The notes: generated by a model from the letters alone, not told the origin. Positions 1 to 6,532 are shown, numbered from the stretch's first letter. The stretch is DNA of 8,900 bases from Microbacteriaceae bacterium (GCA_025464125.1 JAODLU010000301.1:1-8900); one strand, 5' to 3'. Numbers and translations are program-made.

Positions 1-1202
1 ATATCCCGAAGCACGAGATCATCTTCGACGCGATCCTGTCGCTGTACTCACACGGCGAACCGACCGATGTCATTGCTGTCACCGACGAACTCACGAAGAC
101 CGGTGAAATCACCCGCGCTGGCGGTGCCGAATACCTCCACACCCTGACCGGTGTTGTGCCTACCGCGGCCAATGCCGGCTACTACGCGAGCATCGTCGCT
201 GAGAAAGCAGTTCTTCGCCGACTGGTAGAGGCCGGCACCCGCATCGTGCAGATGGGCTACGCCAGCGAGGGTGAGGTCGTCGATCTTGTCAACAACGCAC
301 AGGCAGAGATCTACGGCGTGACCGGCGGTGCGGAGACTGAAGACTACGTTCCGCTGACCCTCGCGGTGAATACGGCCATTGACGAGATCGAAGCGGCCCA
401 GGGCCGCGATGGTTCCATGACCGGAGTGCCGACGGGCTTCAAGGAACTCGACGACCTGACCAATGGTCTTCACCCCGGCCAGCTCATTATCGTGGCGGCC
501 CGCCCCGCGCTGGGTAAGTCGACTCTCGCGCTCGACTTCGCTCGCGCGGCGTCGATCAAGCACGATATGCCATCGATCATCTTCTCGCTCGAGATGGGGC
601 GATCAGAGATCGCGATGCGGCTGTTGTCGGCCGAGTCATCGGTCGGCCTGCAGAGTATGCGCAAAGGCACAGTCGACCCCAGGGACTGGACGACGATCGC
701 GAGCACCAGGGGTCGCATCAACGACGCGCCGCTTTACATTGACGACAGCCCTAACATGACGCTGGTCGAGATTCGCGCCAAGTGCCGCAGGCTCAAGCAA
801 AAGGTCGGGCTGAAGATGGTCATCATCGACTACCTGCAGCTGATGACCTCGGGCAAGCGCGTCGAGTCCCGGCAGCAGGAGGTGAGCGAGTTCTCCCGAG
901 CGCTCAAGCTTCTCGCCAAAGAGCTGCAGGTTCCGGTCATCGCTCTTTCCCAGCTCAACCGTGGTCCTGAGCAGCGCGCTGACAAAATGCCGGCCCTCTC
1001 TGATCTACGCGAATCCGGCTCGCTTGAGCAGGATGCCGACATGGTGATCCTGCTGCACCGCGAAAGCGCATACGAGAAAGACAATCCCCGCGCAGGCGAA
1101 GCCGACTTCATTGTGGCCAAGCACCGCAACGGTCCGACTCGCACCATCACTGTCGCATTCCAGGGCCACTTCTCACGCTTCCAGGACATGGCGCCGGCCT
1201 GA
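1..1202 (+). CDS. dnaB: Replicative DNA helicase DnaB, C-terminal part (5' end outside window)
   Basis: DnaB is the hexameric helicase that unwinds DNA ahead of the replisome using ATP. The reading frame is open from the first full codon at position 3 and ends with TGA at 1200-1202, giving 399 visible residues; compared with the usual length of about 450, some 50-60 N-terminal residues lie upstream. The visible part holds the end of the N-terminal primase-interacting domain, a linker, and the RecA-like motor. The Walker A motif (RPALGKST) is at about 501-524. The SLEMG segment with the catalytic Glu is near 580-596. The Walker B motif (MVIIDYLQLM) is at about 816-845, followed by ALSQLNRG and LSDLRESGSLEQDAD. 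The P-loop and the LSDLRESG segment, two sites where DnaB inteins are known to sit, are uninterrupted here. Identity is certain. Confidence 0.97.
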   Translation, partial: IPKHEIIFDAILSLYSHGEPTDVIAVTDELTKTGEITRAGGAEYLHTLTGVVPTAANAGYYASIVAEKAVLRRLVEAGTRIVQMGYASEGEVVDLVNNAQAEIYGVTGGAETEDYVPLTLAVNTAIDEIEAAQGRDGSMTGVPTGFKELDDLTNGLHPGQLIIVAARPALGKSTLALDFARAASIKHDMPSIIFSLEMGRSEIAMRLLSAESSVGLQSMRKGTVDPRDWTTIASTRGRINDAPLYIDDSPNMTLVEIRAKCRRLKQKVGLKMVIIDYLQLMTSGKRVESRQQEVSEFSRALKLLAKELQVPVIALSQLNRGPEQRADKMPALSDLRESGSLEQDADMVILLHRESAYEKDNPRAGEADFIVAKHRNGPTRTITVAFQGHFSRFQDMAPA

Positions 1203-1235
1203 TCCGAGAGCGACAGCCGCACAGCAACCCGGGTC

Positions 1236-1241
1236 TAAACT
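1236..1241 (+). promoter_or_regulatory. Possible -10 element (TAAACT) upstream of the membrane-protein pair
   Basis: TAAACT lies in the 85-nt gap after dnaB and fits the TANNNT pattern of actinobacterial housekeeping promoters. Transcription would start near 1248, leaving a leader of about 40 nt that contains an AGAAGAGG ribosome-binding site at about 1276-1283. No convincing -35 box is visible at the expected distance. Read-through from dnaB is the alternative. Confidence 0.35.
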
Positions 1242-1287
1242 AGCCAGCGTTGCCGACTGGGAAAGTTGCCGAGCGAGAAGAGGTCCC

Positions 1288-1968
1288 GTGGTTCCGACTG
1301 CTGTGGAAACCTCGCACAACACAATCGGCGACGGTGGCGCCAGCCAGCGGGCCGCGTACTGGCCAGTGCCGATCGTGCGTGCGATCCCTGCTGCCGGCCT
1401 TGCGCTCCTCGTCACGTTCTCGGCCGATCACTCGGCGTCGTTCGGTCTCGACGCCTTCGGGGTTTTCGGCATCGTTTCCGGCCTTGCACTCGGGGTGGTG
1501 GCCTTGCTGCGGCTCGCGAGCAGCGGGGTGCGACCGTTCTTCGTTGCCCAGGCAGCGGTCACAGTCGTGTGCGGCATCCTGGCGCTGGTCTTCCGCGACA
1601 GCGGAGTCGCCGGGTTGTTCCTCGTGCTCACGATCTTCGCGGCGATCACCGGCATGCTCGAGCTCTACAGCGGATTGCGCAGTCGCCGACGGTTCGTTGC
1701 CTCTGGCGATTGGGTCGCCGTCGGCGCGCTTACCGCCATTGCGGCTGTCGTCTTCGTTCTTATTCCCCCGGGATTCAGCCAGCGCTTCACCGGTCCGGAC
1801 GGGGTGCACAGGGTGCTCGACTCCGCAGTCGTTGTTGTAGGGCTGCTCGGGGCCTACGGCGCGATAGTGGCTGTGTACCTCGTCATCGCGGGGCTGTCCG
1901 CCAAGTGGGGAACCCAGAAGGTGCAGGCGACCGCACCGGTTCTGCATGAGAGCGAGCCATCCCAGTGA
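1288..1968 (+). CDS. Six-helix integral membrane protein, HdeD/DUF308-like
   Basis: This 226-residue protein starts at GTG 1288, chosen because a purine-rich AGAAGAGG sequence sits 4-5 nt upstream and because longer in-frame starts run back into dnaB. After a polar N-terminus of about 27 residues it has roughly six hydrophobic segments: about residues 30-44, 56-76, 86-102, 106-127, 143-160 and 179-203. Arg-rich patches follow some of them (e.g. RSRRR near 131-135). A conserved-looking FSADHSASFGL stretch follows the first helix. The small paired helices resemble HdeD/DUF308 membrane proteins. From memory, similar actinobacterial proteins beside dnaB are sometimes labelled 'acyl-CoA synthetase'; no AMP-binding or CoA-ligase motif is present, so that label would be wrong. 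It overlaps the next gene by 4 nt (GTGA), implying translational coupling. Function unknown. Confidence 0.85.
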   Translation: MVPTAVETSHNTIGDGGASQRAAYWPVPIVRAIPAAGLALLVTFSADHSASFGLDAFGVFGIVSGLALGVVALLRLASSGVRPFFVAQAAVTVVCGILALVFRDSGVAGLFLVLTIFAAITGMLELYSGLRSRRRFVASGDWVAVGALTAIAAVVFVLIPPGFSQRFTGPDGVHRVLDSAVVVVGLLGAYGAIVAVYLVIAGLSAKWGTQKVQATAPVLHESEPSQ

Positions 1969-2267
1969 GTAGTCCGAAGAGGCCAGTGACGAAACCAAGC
2001 ATGCGCGACCGCACACGACCGGTCGAATTCCTGGGCATAGCGCTCATCGTCGCCCTGTTCATCGGGTTGGTGGTTCTCGGCAGCACCCGGCAGCCGACAC
2101 TCGCACTGATCTTCTTCGGAGTCACTTTCATCGTGACGCTCGTGACGATTGCCATGCTCGCGCTAGCAGTCAAGCCAGGGGTCGCCGAGAAGAAGGACAT
2201 CAGCGACCAAAACGACGAGCAGAAGCTGGACGGCCACGGCCCGGACGGGCGCAGCTCAGGTCACTAA
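1965..2267 (+). CDS. Small two-helix membrane protein, coupled to the gene upstream
   Basis: This is a 100-residue protein whose GTG start at 1965 overlaps the upstream stop codon (GTGA, 1965-1968). It has a basic N-terminus of about 20 residues, then two hydrophobic helices (about residues 22-41 and 45-67) joined by a very short turn (STRQPT). The C-terminal tail of about 33 residues is charged and hydrophilic and ends in a Gly/His/Asp-rich stretch, probably disordered. No catalytic or ligand-binding motif is visible. The overlap suggests that it is made together with the six-helix protein and may be its membrane partner. It ends at TAA 2265-2267, only 24 nt from the stop of the convergent purB. 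Function not recognised. Confidence 0.8.
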   Translation: MSSPKRPVTKPSMRDRTRPVEFLGIALIVALFIGLVVLGSTRQPTLALIFFGVTFIVTLVTIAMLALAVKPGVAEKKDISDQNDEQKLDGHGPDGRSSGH

Positions 2268-2274
2268 CCGCTCG

Positions 2275-2308
2275 CTACTCGATGCGCCTGACTACTCGAT
2301 GTAGCTGA
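2275..2308. repeat. Imperfect 17-bp tandem duplication over the purB stop codon
   Basis: Two adjacent 17-bp units, 2275-2291 and 2292-2308, agree at 14 of 17 positions and share the 10-mer CTACTCGATG. Read on the minus strand, the second unit contains the last codons and TAG of purB; the first reproduces ATCGAGTAG just beyond the true stop. It occupies the short gap between two convergent genes, where no hairpin-plus-T terminator is visible. Confidence 0.7.
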
Positions 2309-3674
2309 CGAGGTCACTCGCGAGGCCGGCGTATCCGGCTGGGGTAAGTGCGACCAGTCGCGCTTTGGCCTCAGCGCCGATATCGAGGCCCTCGACGAAA
2401 GCAACGAGTTCGGCCTGGTCAACGCGCTTTCCCCTTGTGAGCTCCTTGAGCATTGCGTACGGGTCGGCGATTGAGCTGCGACCTGCAGTCACCTCGGCGC
2501 GAATGACGGTCTGGATCGCTTCTCCGAGGACCTCCCAATTGGTGTCGAGGTCCGCGGCGAGACGGGGACGGTTCACGTCGATCTCCCCGAGTCCGCGCAG
2601 GATGTTGTCGAGAGCCAGCACCGAATGCCCGAGCGCAACGCCGACATTCCGCTGGGTCGACGAATCGGTGAGATCGCGTTGCAGGCGGGACGTGACGAGA
2701 GTGGCCGCGAGGGATTCGAGCAGGGCGCTCGAAAGTTCAAGGTTGGCCTCAGCGTTTTCGAAGCGGATGGGGTTGATCTTGTGCGGCATCGTGGACGACC
2801 CGGTGGTTCCGGCCTGCGGAATTTGGGTGAAGTATCCCATCGAGATGTAAGTCCAGATGTCAGTGCAAAGGTTGTGCAGCACGCGGTTGGCATGGCTGAT
2901 CTTCGAATAGAGCTCGGCCTGCCAGTCGTGAGGTTCGATCTGCGTGGTCAGCGGGTTCCAGTCCAGCCCGAGGGATGTGACGAACTCCCTGGAGATGGCG
3001 GGCCAGTCCTGGGTCGGATCTGCTGCGACATGCGCAGCGAACGTTCCGGTTGCTCCACTGAACTTGCCGAGGTATTCCGTGGCTTCCACCTGCGCGAGGA
3101 TGCGACGAAGCCGCCCGACGAAGACCGCGAACTCCTTGCCGACCGTGGTGGGTGTCGCTGGCTGGCCGTGAGTGTGTGCCAGCATCACATCCGCCCTGTG
3201 GGTTATCGCTCGCTCGGCCAGCGCTTCGACCACGGCGCGAGCTTTTGGAAGCCACACCTCGCGGACCGCGGCACTGATGGTGAGCGCGTATGACAGGTTG
3301 TTGATGTCTTCGCTGGTGCACGCGAAGTGGGTGAGTTCTGCAACGTCGTTGAGGCCAAGGTTGGCCAGGCGCTTGCGAACGTAATATTCGACGGCCTTGA
3401 CGTCATGGCGAGTCGTCGCCTCGAGAGCAGCGAGCTCGGCTATGTCCGCCTGCCCGAAGTCGGGAACGAGCGCGCGCAGCGACCTGGCCTGCTCGATATC
3501 GAGGTGCTCAGATCCGAAGAGTTCGTGGTCGGTCAGGTAGAGCAGCCACTCCACTTCTACGTGAATGCGCGCGCGATTGAGCCCGGCCTCAGACAGGTGC
3601 TCCCCGAGACCGGAGACGGCGGATGCATACCTGCCGTCGAGCGGGCTGAGTGGTTGTTCGGGCAGTGGGCTCAC
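2292..3674 (-). CDS. purB: Adenylosuccinate lyase
   Basis: PurB catalyses two beta-eliminations of fumarate in purine synthesis: SAICAR to AICAR, and adenylosuccinate to AMP. The 460-residue protein starts at GTG 3674 and has the usual length for the family; an AGGGAG ribosome-binding site lies just upstream, and the N-terminus from this start (PLSPLDGRYA) is typical. Longer in-frame starts would run through the phosphatase gene. Visible family features are TRHDVKAVEYYV (about 88-99), TSEDINN (120-126), the catalytic-His segment HTHGQPA (167-173), and the fumarase/aspartase-superfamily signature SSTMPHKINP (293-302), whose mobile loop carries the catalytic Ser. RFENAEANLE right after the signature resembles the E. 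coli-type PurB subgroup. Its start overlaps the phosphatase stop by 4 nt, so it is probably translated from the same mRNA. Confidence 0.96.
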   Translation of the reverse strand: MSPLPEQPLSPLDGRYASAVSGLGEHLSEAGLNRARIHVEVEWLLYLTDHELFGSEHLDIEQARSLRALVPDFGQADIAELAALEATTRHDVKAVEYYVRKRLANLGLNDVAELTHFACTSEDINNLSYALTISAAVREVWLPKARAVVEALAERAITHRADVMLAHTHGQPATPTTVGKEFAVFVGRLRRILAQVEATEYLGKFSGATGTFAAHVAADPTQDWPAISREFVTSLGLDWNPLTTQIEPHDWQAELYSKISHANRVLHNLCTDIWTYISMGYFTQIPQAGTTGSSTMPHKINPIRFENAEANLELSSALLESLAATLVTSRLQRDLTDSSTQRNVGVALGHSVLALDNILRGLGEIDVNRPRLAADLDTNWEVLGEAIQTVIRAEVTAGRSSIADPYAMLKELTRGKRVDQAELVAFVEGLDIGAEAKARLVALTPAGYAGLASDLVSYIE

Positions 3675-4195
3675 GAGACTCCCTGTCGGATTCCTGGTTC
3701 GATCTGGCGAAATAGTGCTGCGCTCGAGCGTTCGATCATTGCGAGCACGGTGTCGAACATTGCGGCGTTCGAATAGTAGGGGTCTGGCACATCCGCCTGT
3801 GCGGCCTGCTCCTGGTCGAAGCTCAGCAGCAGTTGCACTTTGCCCCTGTCCTCGTCGGTAGTCGCCCACGCGCGAAGAATGCGTTCCTGGCTGCGATCGA
3901 ATACCACTACAAGGTCAAGGCTTTCGAACCACTCAGGGTCGAACTGGCGAGCGCGGTGGCGAGAGCCGTCATACCCTTTCGCGGCGAGTGCGGCGATCGT
4001 GCGGTCATCCGAATTTTCGCCGACGTGCCAGTCACCCGTGCCAGCTGAGATCACAGTGACGGCTCCCTCATAACCGGCTTTGCGCACCAGTTCCTGGAAA
4101 ACAACCTCAGCCATTGGCGACCTGCAGATATTGCCGGTGCAGACGAAGCAGATCCTGAAGAGCGCCGACTCGTCGAGGGTCCGGTCGAAACTCAT
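3671..4195 (-). CDS. Low-molecular-weight protein tyrosine phosphatase
   Basis: This 174-residue cytoplasmic enzyme belongs to the arsenate-reductase-like LMW-PTP family, which removes phosphate from phosphotyrosine through a cysteinyl intermediate. The active-site P-loop C-T-G-N-I-C-R-S is at residues 19-26 (Cys19 nucleophile, Arg25 phosphate binding), followed by PMAE. The general-acid motif DPYY is at 138-141. The ATG at 4195 is preferred because it places the P-loop near the N-terminus as in the family and has a GGGAG upstream, though the spacing of about 10 nt is long; an in-frame ATG 60 nt further upstream cannot be excluded. The usual AMD segment reads VFD here (98-100), a minor variation. 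Its stop overlaps the purB GTG by 4 nt, forming a two-gene operon. The in vivo substrate cannot be told from sequence. Confidence 0.93.
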   Translation of the reverse strand: MSFDRTLDESALFRICFVCTGNICRSPMAEVVFQELVRKAGYEGAVTVISAGTGDWHVGENSDDRTIAALAAKGYDGSRHRARQFDPEWFESLDLVVVFDRSQERILRAWATTDEDRGKVQLLLSFDQEQAAQADVPDPYYSNAAMFDTVLAMIERSSAALFRQIEPGIRQGVS

Positions 4196-4336
4196 GCTGC
4201 CATTCTCCCGCAGTTTGGGGTGCTGCGCCGTCCCGTCCTTCACATCGCCGACCATCGCGAGCCGACCTCGAGCCGTGCAGTACGCGACTTCTCGCATGTC
4301 GTGCGGGCGCAGGATGTGCACTCCGGAAGGGAAGAC

Positions 4337-4612
4337 ATGAACGTCATGCCAGCAGGTTCGGAGGCTACGGCCTCTGTCATCGCGGGGTTACAGCACCAGG
4401 CGCGCGAGCTTGACCAGCTCGCGTCTGAGGTGAACGGACTGCGTGCGAGGATGCCCATTCCTGAACCGTCTGAGTGGTGGGACCTGGCCAGCGCTGCGTT
4501 CGGCCGGGCAACGGACACTACCGCTGGCGACATCGCGCACGTGGTCGTGCTGCTGCGCCATGCACTCGGGGAAACGCGATCAGCGATCTCGGCAATGCTG
4601 TCCCATGGGTGA
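4337..4612 (+). CDS. Small helical protein with a degenerate WXG100-like motif
   Basis: This 91-residue protein starts at ATG 4337, preceded by a purine-rich GGAAGGGAAG sequence, a good ribosome-binding site. Two predicted amphipathic helices (about 8-37 and 50-88) flank a turn containing Pro40, Pro42, Pro44 and then Trp47-Trp48-Asp49. WXG100 (ESAT-6-like) proteins are helical hairpins of about 100 residues with W-x-G at the turn, often followed by small residues and an aromatic (W-x-G-x-A-x-x-x-F/Y). Here W47-W48-D49-L-A51-S-A-A-F55 keeps the spacing but has Asp in place of Gly. No C-terminal Y-x-x-x-D/E export signal is seen. The last 8 nt overlap the hydrolase gene downstream. A role as a small partner or export adaptor of that protein is inference; similarity to WXG100 is by eye only. 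Confidence 0.78.
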   Translation: MNVMPAGSEATASVIAGLQHQARELDQLASEVNGLRARMPIPEPSEWWDLASAAFGRATDTTAGDIAHVVVLLRHALGETRSAISAMLSHG

Positions 4613-6047
4613 CGGCCTTGCGATCGCCGGAGGCGGCAAAACCACAGTCGGCACCGATCATCTCTTCGGAACCGCGCAGCGATTGTCGGTGCTGGGCCAC
4701 GAGGCCGAAACCTGCCTCGGGTCGATGGCCAGCATCGACAGGTACGTGGAGACCCCTGCCCTGCGCGCGGCCGGCGCCCCCTCCGCGGCATTCGCAGCCG
4801 AGCAGTCGTTGCGCGATGCGGCGGCAGTGCTCATGCGGGCACTTGTGGGCATCGGATTGCTGGAGGGCTCCCTCGGAATCGCCGCGGAGGCTGACGGATT
4901 CGTGGATCGCGCGACGCTTCGGGTGGGGCAGGAGCTGGCGGCCAGGGTCGCGTGGGCAGCAGGGTGGGCGCTTCCAGGGTTGCTCACCCTGGCGCTGCCG
5001 ACGGTGGTCGGCGTCGCTGCTGCGGTGATGGTGGGCATTGCCCTGGCCCCCGAGGCCCAGAGAAAAGCCGCACTCGCCCGACTGCCTGCAGCGCTCATGA
5101 CCCTGGAGCCCGTGCTCAGCGACCCGGCCTTCGTCACGTTCGTGCGATTCGCCATCGGCAGCGCAGATGACTTCGAGGCCGGGCTCGCCCATCTCCCGCC
5201 CGAGCTGTCGCACCTGCTCGGAGATGAGGGACTTGGGGTCTTCGGCCTGGTCGTTGCCACGAGGGTCATCGTGGCAATCGGGCAGCAGGGCGGCGAACTG
5301 TCAGAGACGCAGGTCGTGACCAGGCCGTCCGGCGCTGAACGCCAGGGCACGGTAGCCGAGGGGTGGGATGACCGTGCATCGCGTATCCCTGAGGGGCAGG
5401 CCCAGGTGCGCATCGATCGCTACGAGGTCGAGGGCCAGCAGGACCGGTTCGAGGTGTACATCAGCGGCACCCGCGACTTCGGCCTCGACGCAGATGCGCA
5501 GCCGTTCGACATGACGAGCAACCTGAACGGCATCGGTGAGCTCAGCTCCGGCTCGGAGCGGGCAGTGCGCCAGGCGATGGAGCAGGCCGGTATCCAGCCG
5601 GATAGTCCGGTTCTGCTGACCGGCCATTCGCAGGGAGGCCTGGTTGCGGCGCGCATCGCCGAGTCAGGGGACTACAACGTCAGCGGCGTCTACACACTCG
5701 GCGCCCCGGCTTCGGGGGTGGTCGTGCCGGCATCCATTCCATGGATAGCGGTCGAGCACACCGACGACCTCGTGCCTGCACTGTCAGGGCACTGGGCATC
5801 AGGCGACCCTGTTGTCGTCAGTCGACGGGCGTTCGATAGTCCGCTGCCAGACACCGGCTTCGCGTTCCCGGCCCATCGGCTCGACGCCTATCGCGAGACC
5901 GCGATGCTCATCGACGGATCGAGCGAGGCGAGGATCGCTGGTGCTGCCGCACAGTTCGACACGTTCGCCGCACCTGGCTCGACTGTCGAGACGAGGCTAT
6001 ACATCTCGGAACGCACGGCGCCGATACCCTCCGGGGTGCGGCCTTAG
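4605..6047 (+). CDS. Putative exported or effector-like alpha/beta-hydrolase with helical N-terminal domain
   Basis: A 480-residue protein, started at ATG 4605 because this overlaps the upstream gene by 8 nt and avoids reading far back through it; no clear ribosome-binding site is visible, so translational coupling is likely. The N-terminal half is Ala-rich and helical, opening with AIAGGGKTTVGTDHLF. A strongly hydrophobic stretch follows at about 115-147, enough for one long or two short membrane helices. There is no signal peptide at the N-terminus. The C-terminal third (about 265-440) is an alpha/beta-hydrolase: nucleophile elbow GHSQGG with Ser342, Asp388 in the DDLVP segment, and His424 in FPAHRLDAY, in the order and spacing expected for a catalytic triad. 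The substrate is unknown; esterase or lipase activity is plausible. The layout, a helical N-terminal domain paired with a WXG-like small protein, recalls actinobacterial type VII substrates, but this is inference. Confidence 0.85.
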   Translation: MGDGLAIAGGGKTTVGTDHLFGTAQRLSVLGHEAETCLGSMASIDRYVETPALRAAGAPSAAFAAEQSLRDAAAVLMRALVGIGLLEGSLGIAAEADGFVDRATLRVGQELAARVAWAAGWALPGLLTLALPTVVGVAAAVMVGIALAPEAQRKAALARLPAALMTLEPVLSDPAFVTFVRFAIGSADDFEAGLAHLPPELSHLLGDEGLGVFGLVVATRVIVAIGQQGGELSETQVVTRPSGAERQGTVAEGWDDRASRIPEGQAQVRIDRYEVEGQQDRFEVYISGTRDFGLDADAQPFDMTSNLNGIGELSSGSERAVRQAMEQAGIQPDSPVLLTGHSQGGLVAARIAESGDYNVSGVYTLGAPASGVVVPASIPWIAVEHTDDLVPALSGHWASGDPVVVSRRAFDSPLPDTGFAFPAHRLDAYRETAMLIDGSSEARIAGAAAQFDTFAAPGSTVETRLYISERTAPIPSGVRP

Positions 6048-6448
6048 CGCCGGTTGCGGTCGCTTCCCACGATCGGGCGCAGCAGGATGCCGATCAGCCA
6101 GCTGAGAATTCCGAGCACGATCGCGCCGAGCACACCCCACCAGAAACCATCGACGATGAGACCGAACCCGATAAGTGAGGAGATCCAGCTCACCAGCAGC
6201 AGAAGGAGGGCATTCACGACGAGCGCAAGCAGGCCGAGAGTGAGAATGTAGAGCGGGAACGCGACGATGCGGATGAAGTTGCCGATCACCCCGTTCACGA
6301 TGCCGAAGATGAGGGCGACCAGCAGGTAGGTCAGAATCCACCCGAGCACGCTCGGCTCATACGGCAGCACGTGTACACCGCCGACGATCAGGGTTGTCAG
6401 CCAGAGTGCGACTGCGTTGATCACGAGGCGAACCAGGAATCTCTTCAT
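6044..6448 (-). CDS. Four-helix membrane protein, YvlD / phage_holin_4_2 family
   Basis: This 134-residue protein is nearly all membrane: helices at about 5-24, 31-54, 62-88 and 98-124, then a short basic tail ending DRNRR. The pattern MKRFLVRLVINAVALWL..., followed by a conserved FGIVNGVIGNFIR loop and PLYILTLGL, is typical of the widespread PF04020 family. Automatic annotation calls it 'phage holin family protein', but it is a chromosomal membrane protein of unknown role, and no phage gene is near. ATG 6448 is chosen; a TTG three codons upstream would only add MWT and lies next to the probable -10 box. Its TAA (6044-6046) overlaps the TAG of the convergent hydrolase gene (6045-6047), so the two coding regions meet without any spacer. 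Confidence 0.92.
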   Translation of the reverse strand: MKRFLVRLVINAVALWLTTLIVGGVHVLPYEPSVLGWILTYLLVALIFGIVNGVIGNFIRIVAFPLYILTLGLLALVVNALLLLLVSWISSLIGFGLIVDGFWWGVLGAIVLGILSWLIGILLRPIVGSDRNRR

Positions 6449-6456
6449 AGTCCACA

Positions 6457-6485
6457 ACTATGTCGGTAGGGCGGTCTGGCTGCAA
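6457..6485 (-). promoter_or_regulatory. Probable promoter of the YvlD-family gene
   Basis: On the minus strand TTGCAG (6485-6480) and CATAGT (6462-6457) are separated by exactly 17 nt, matching sigma70-type spacing with moderate agreement to TTGACA/TATAAT. Only 8 nt separate CATAGT from the ATG at 6448, so the transcript would have almost no 5' leader. No ribosome-binding site is visible, which agrees with this reading. Confidence 0.5.
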
Positions 6486-6528
6486 TCGACCGTGCAGTCG
6501 ACCGCGCAATCCACCAGCCCGTCCACCG
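6481..6528. repeat. Four degenerate 12-bp tandem repeats between divergent promoters
   Basis: Consecutive 12-mers at 6481, 6493, 6505 and 6517 read TGCAATCGACCG, TGCAGTCGACCG, CGCAATCCACCA and GCCCGTCCACCG. Copies 1 and 2 differ at one position; copy 3 matches copy 1 at 9 of 12 and copy 4 matches copy 2 at 8 of 12. The array ends 4 nt before the -10 box of the aminotransferase gene and overlaps the -35 box of the opposite gene. It could be a repeated binding site or decayed slippage. Confidence 0.55.
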
Positions 6529-6532
6529 CGAA

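Noticed and set aside
1240..2016. Open frame of 258 codons antisense to the six-helix membrane protein
   Set aside because: Its translation is highly charged and repetitive (Arg/Glu/Asp/His), as expected from reading a hydrophobic GC-rich gene backwards; the plus-strand frame has a start signal and clear membrane helices.
3675..3869. N-terminal extension of purB by 65 residues
   Set aside because: The extension lies wholly inside the phosphatase gene in another frame and has no counterpart in the family; GTG 3674 with AGGGAG upstream fits much better.
4285..4301. Partial palindrome (CGAC...GTCG) in the gap between the phosphatase gene and the WXG-like gene
   Set aside because: Only the four outer bases pair cleanly and there are internal mismatches; not enough to call an operator.
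4974..4992. Perfect 7-bp inverted repeat (CCAGGGT / ACCCTGG) with a 5-nt loop
   Set aside because: It is within the hydrolase coding sequence with no T-run after it; probably a chance result of the Gly/Leu-rich stretch it encodes.
6044..6448. Sign of a prophage from the 'phage holin' family name
   Set aside because: PF04020 proteins are common chromosomal membrane proteins, and no integrase, lysin, capsid or attachment site is visible nearby.
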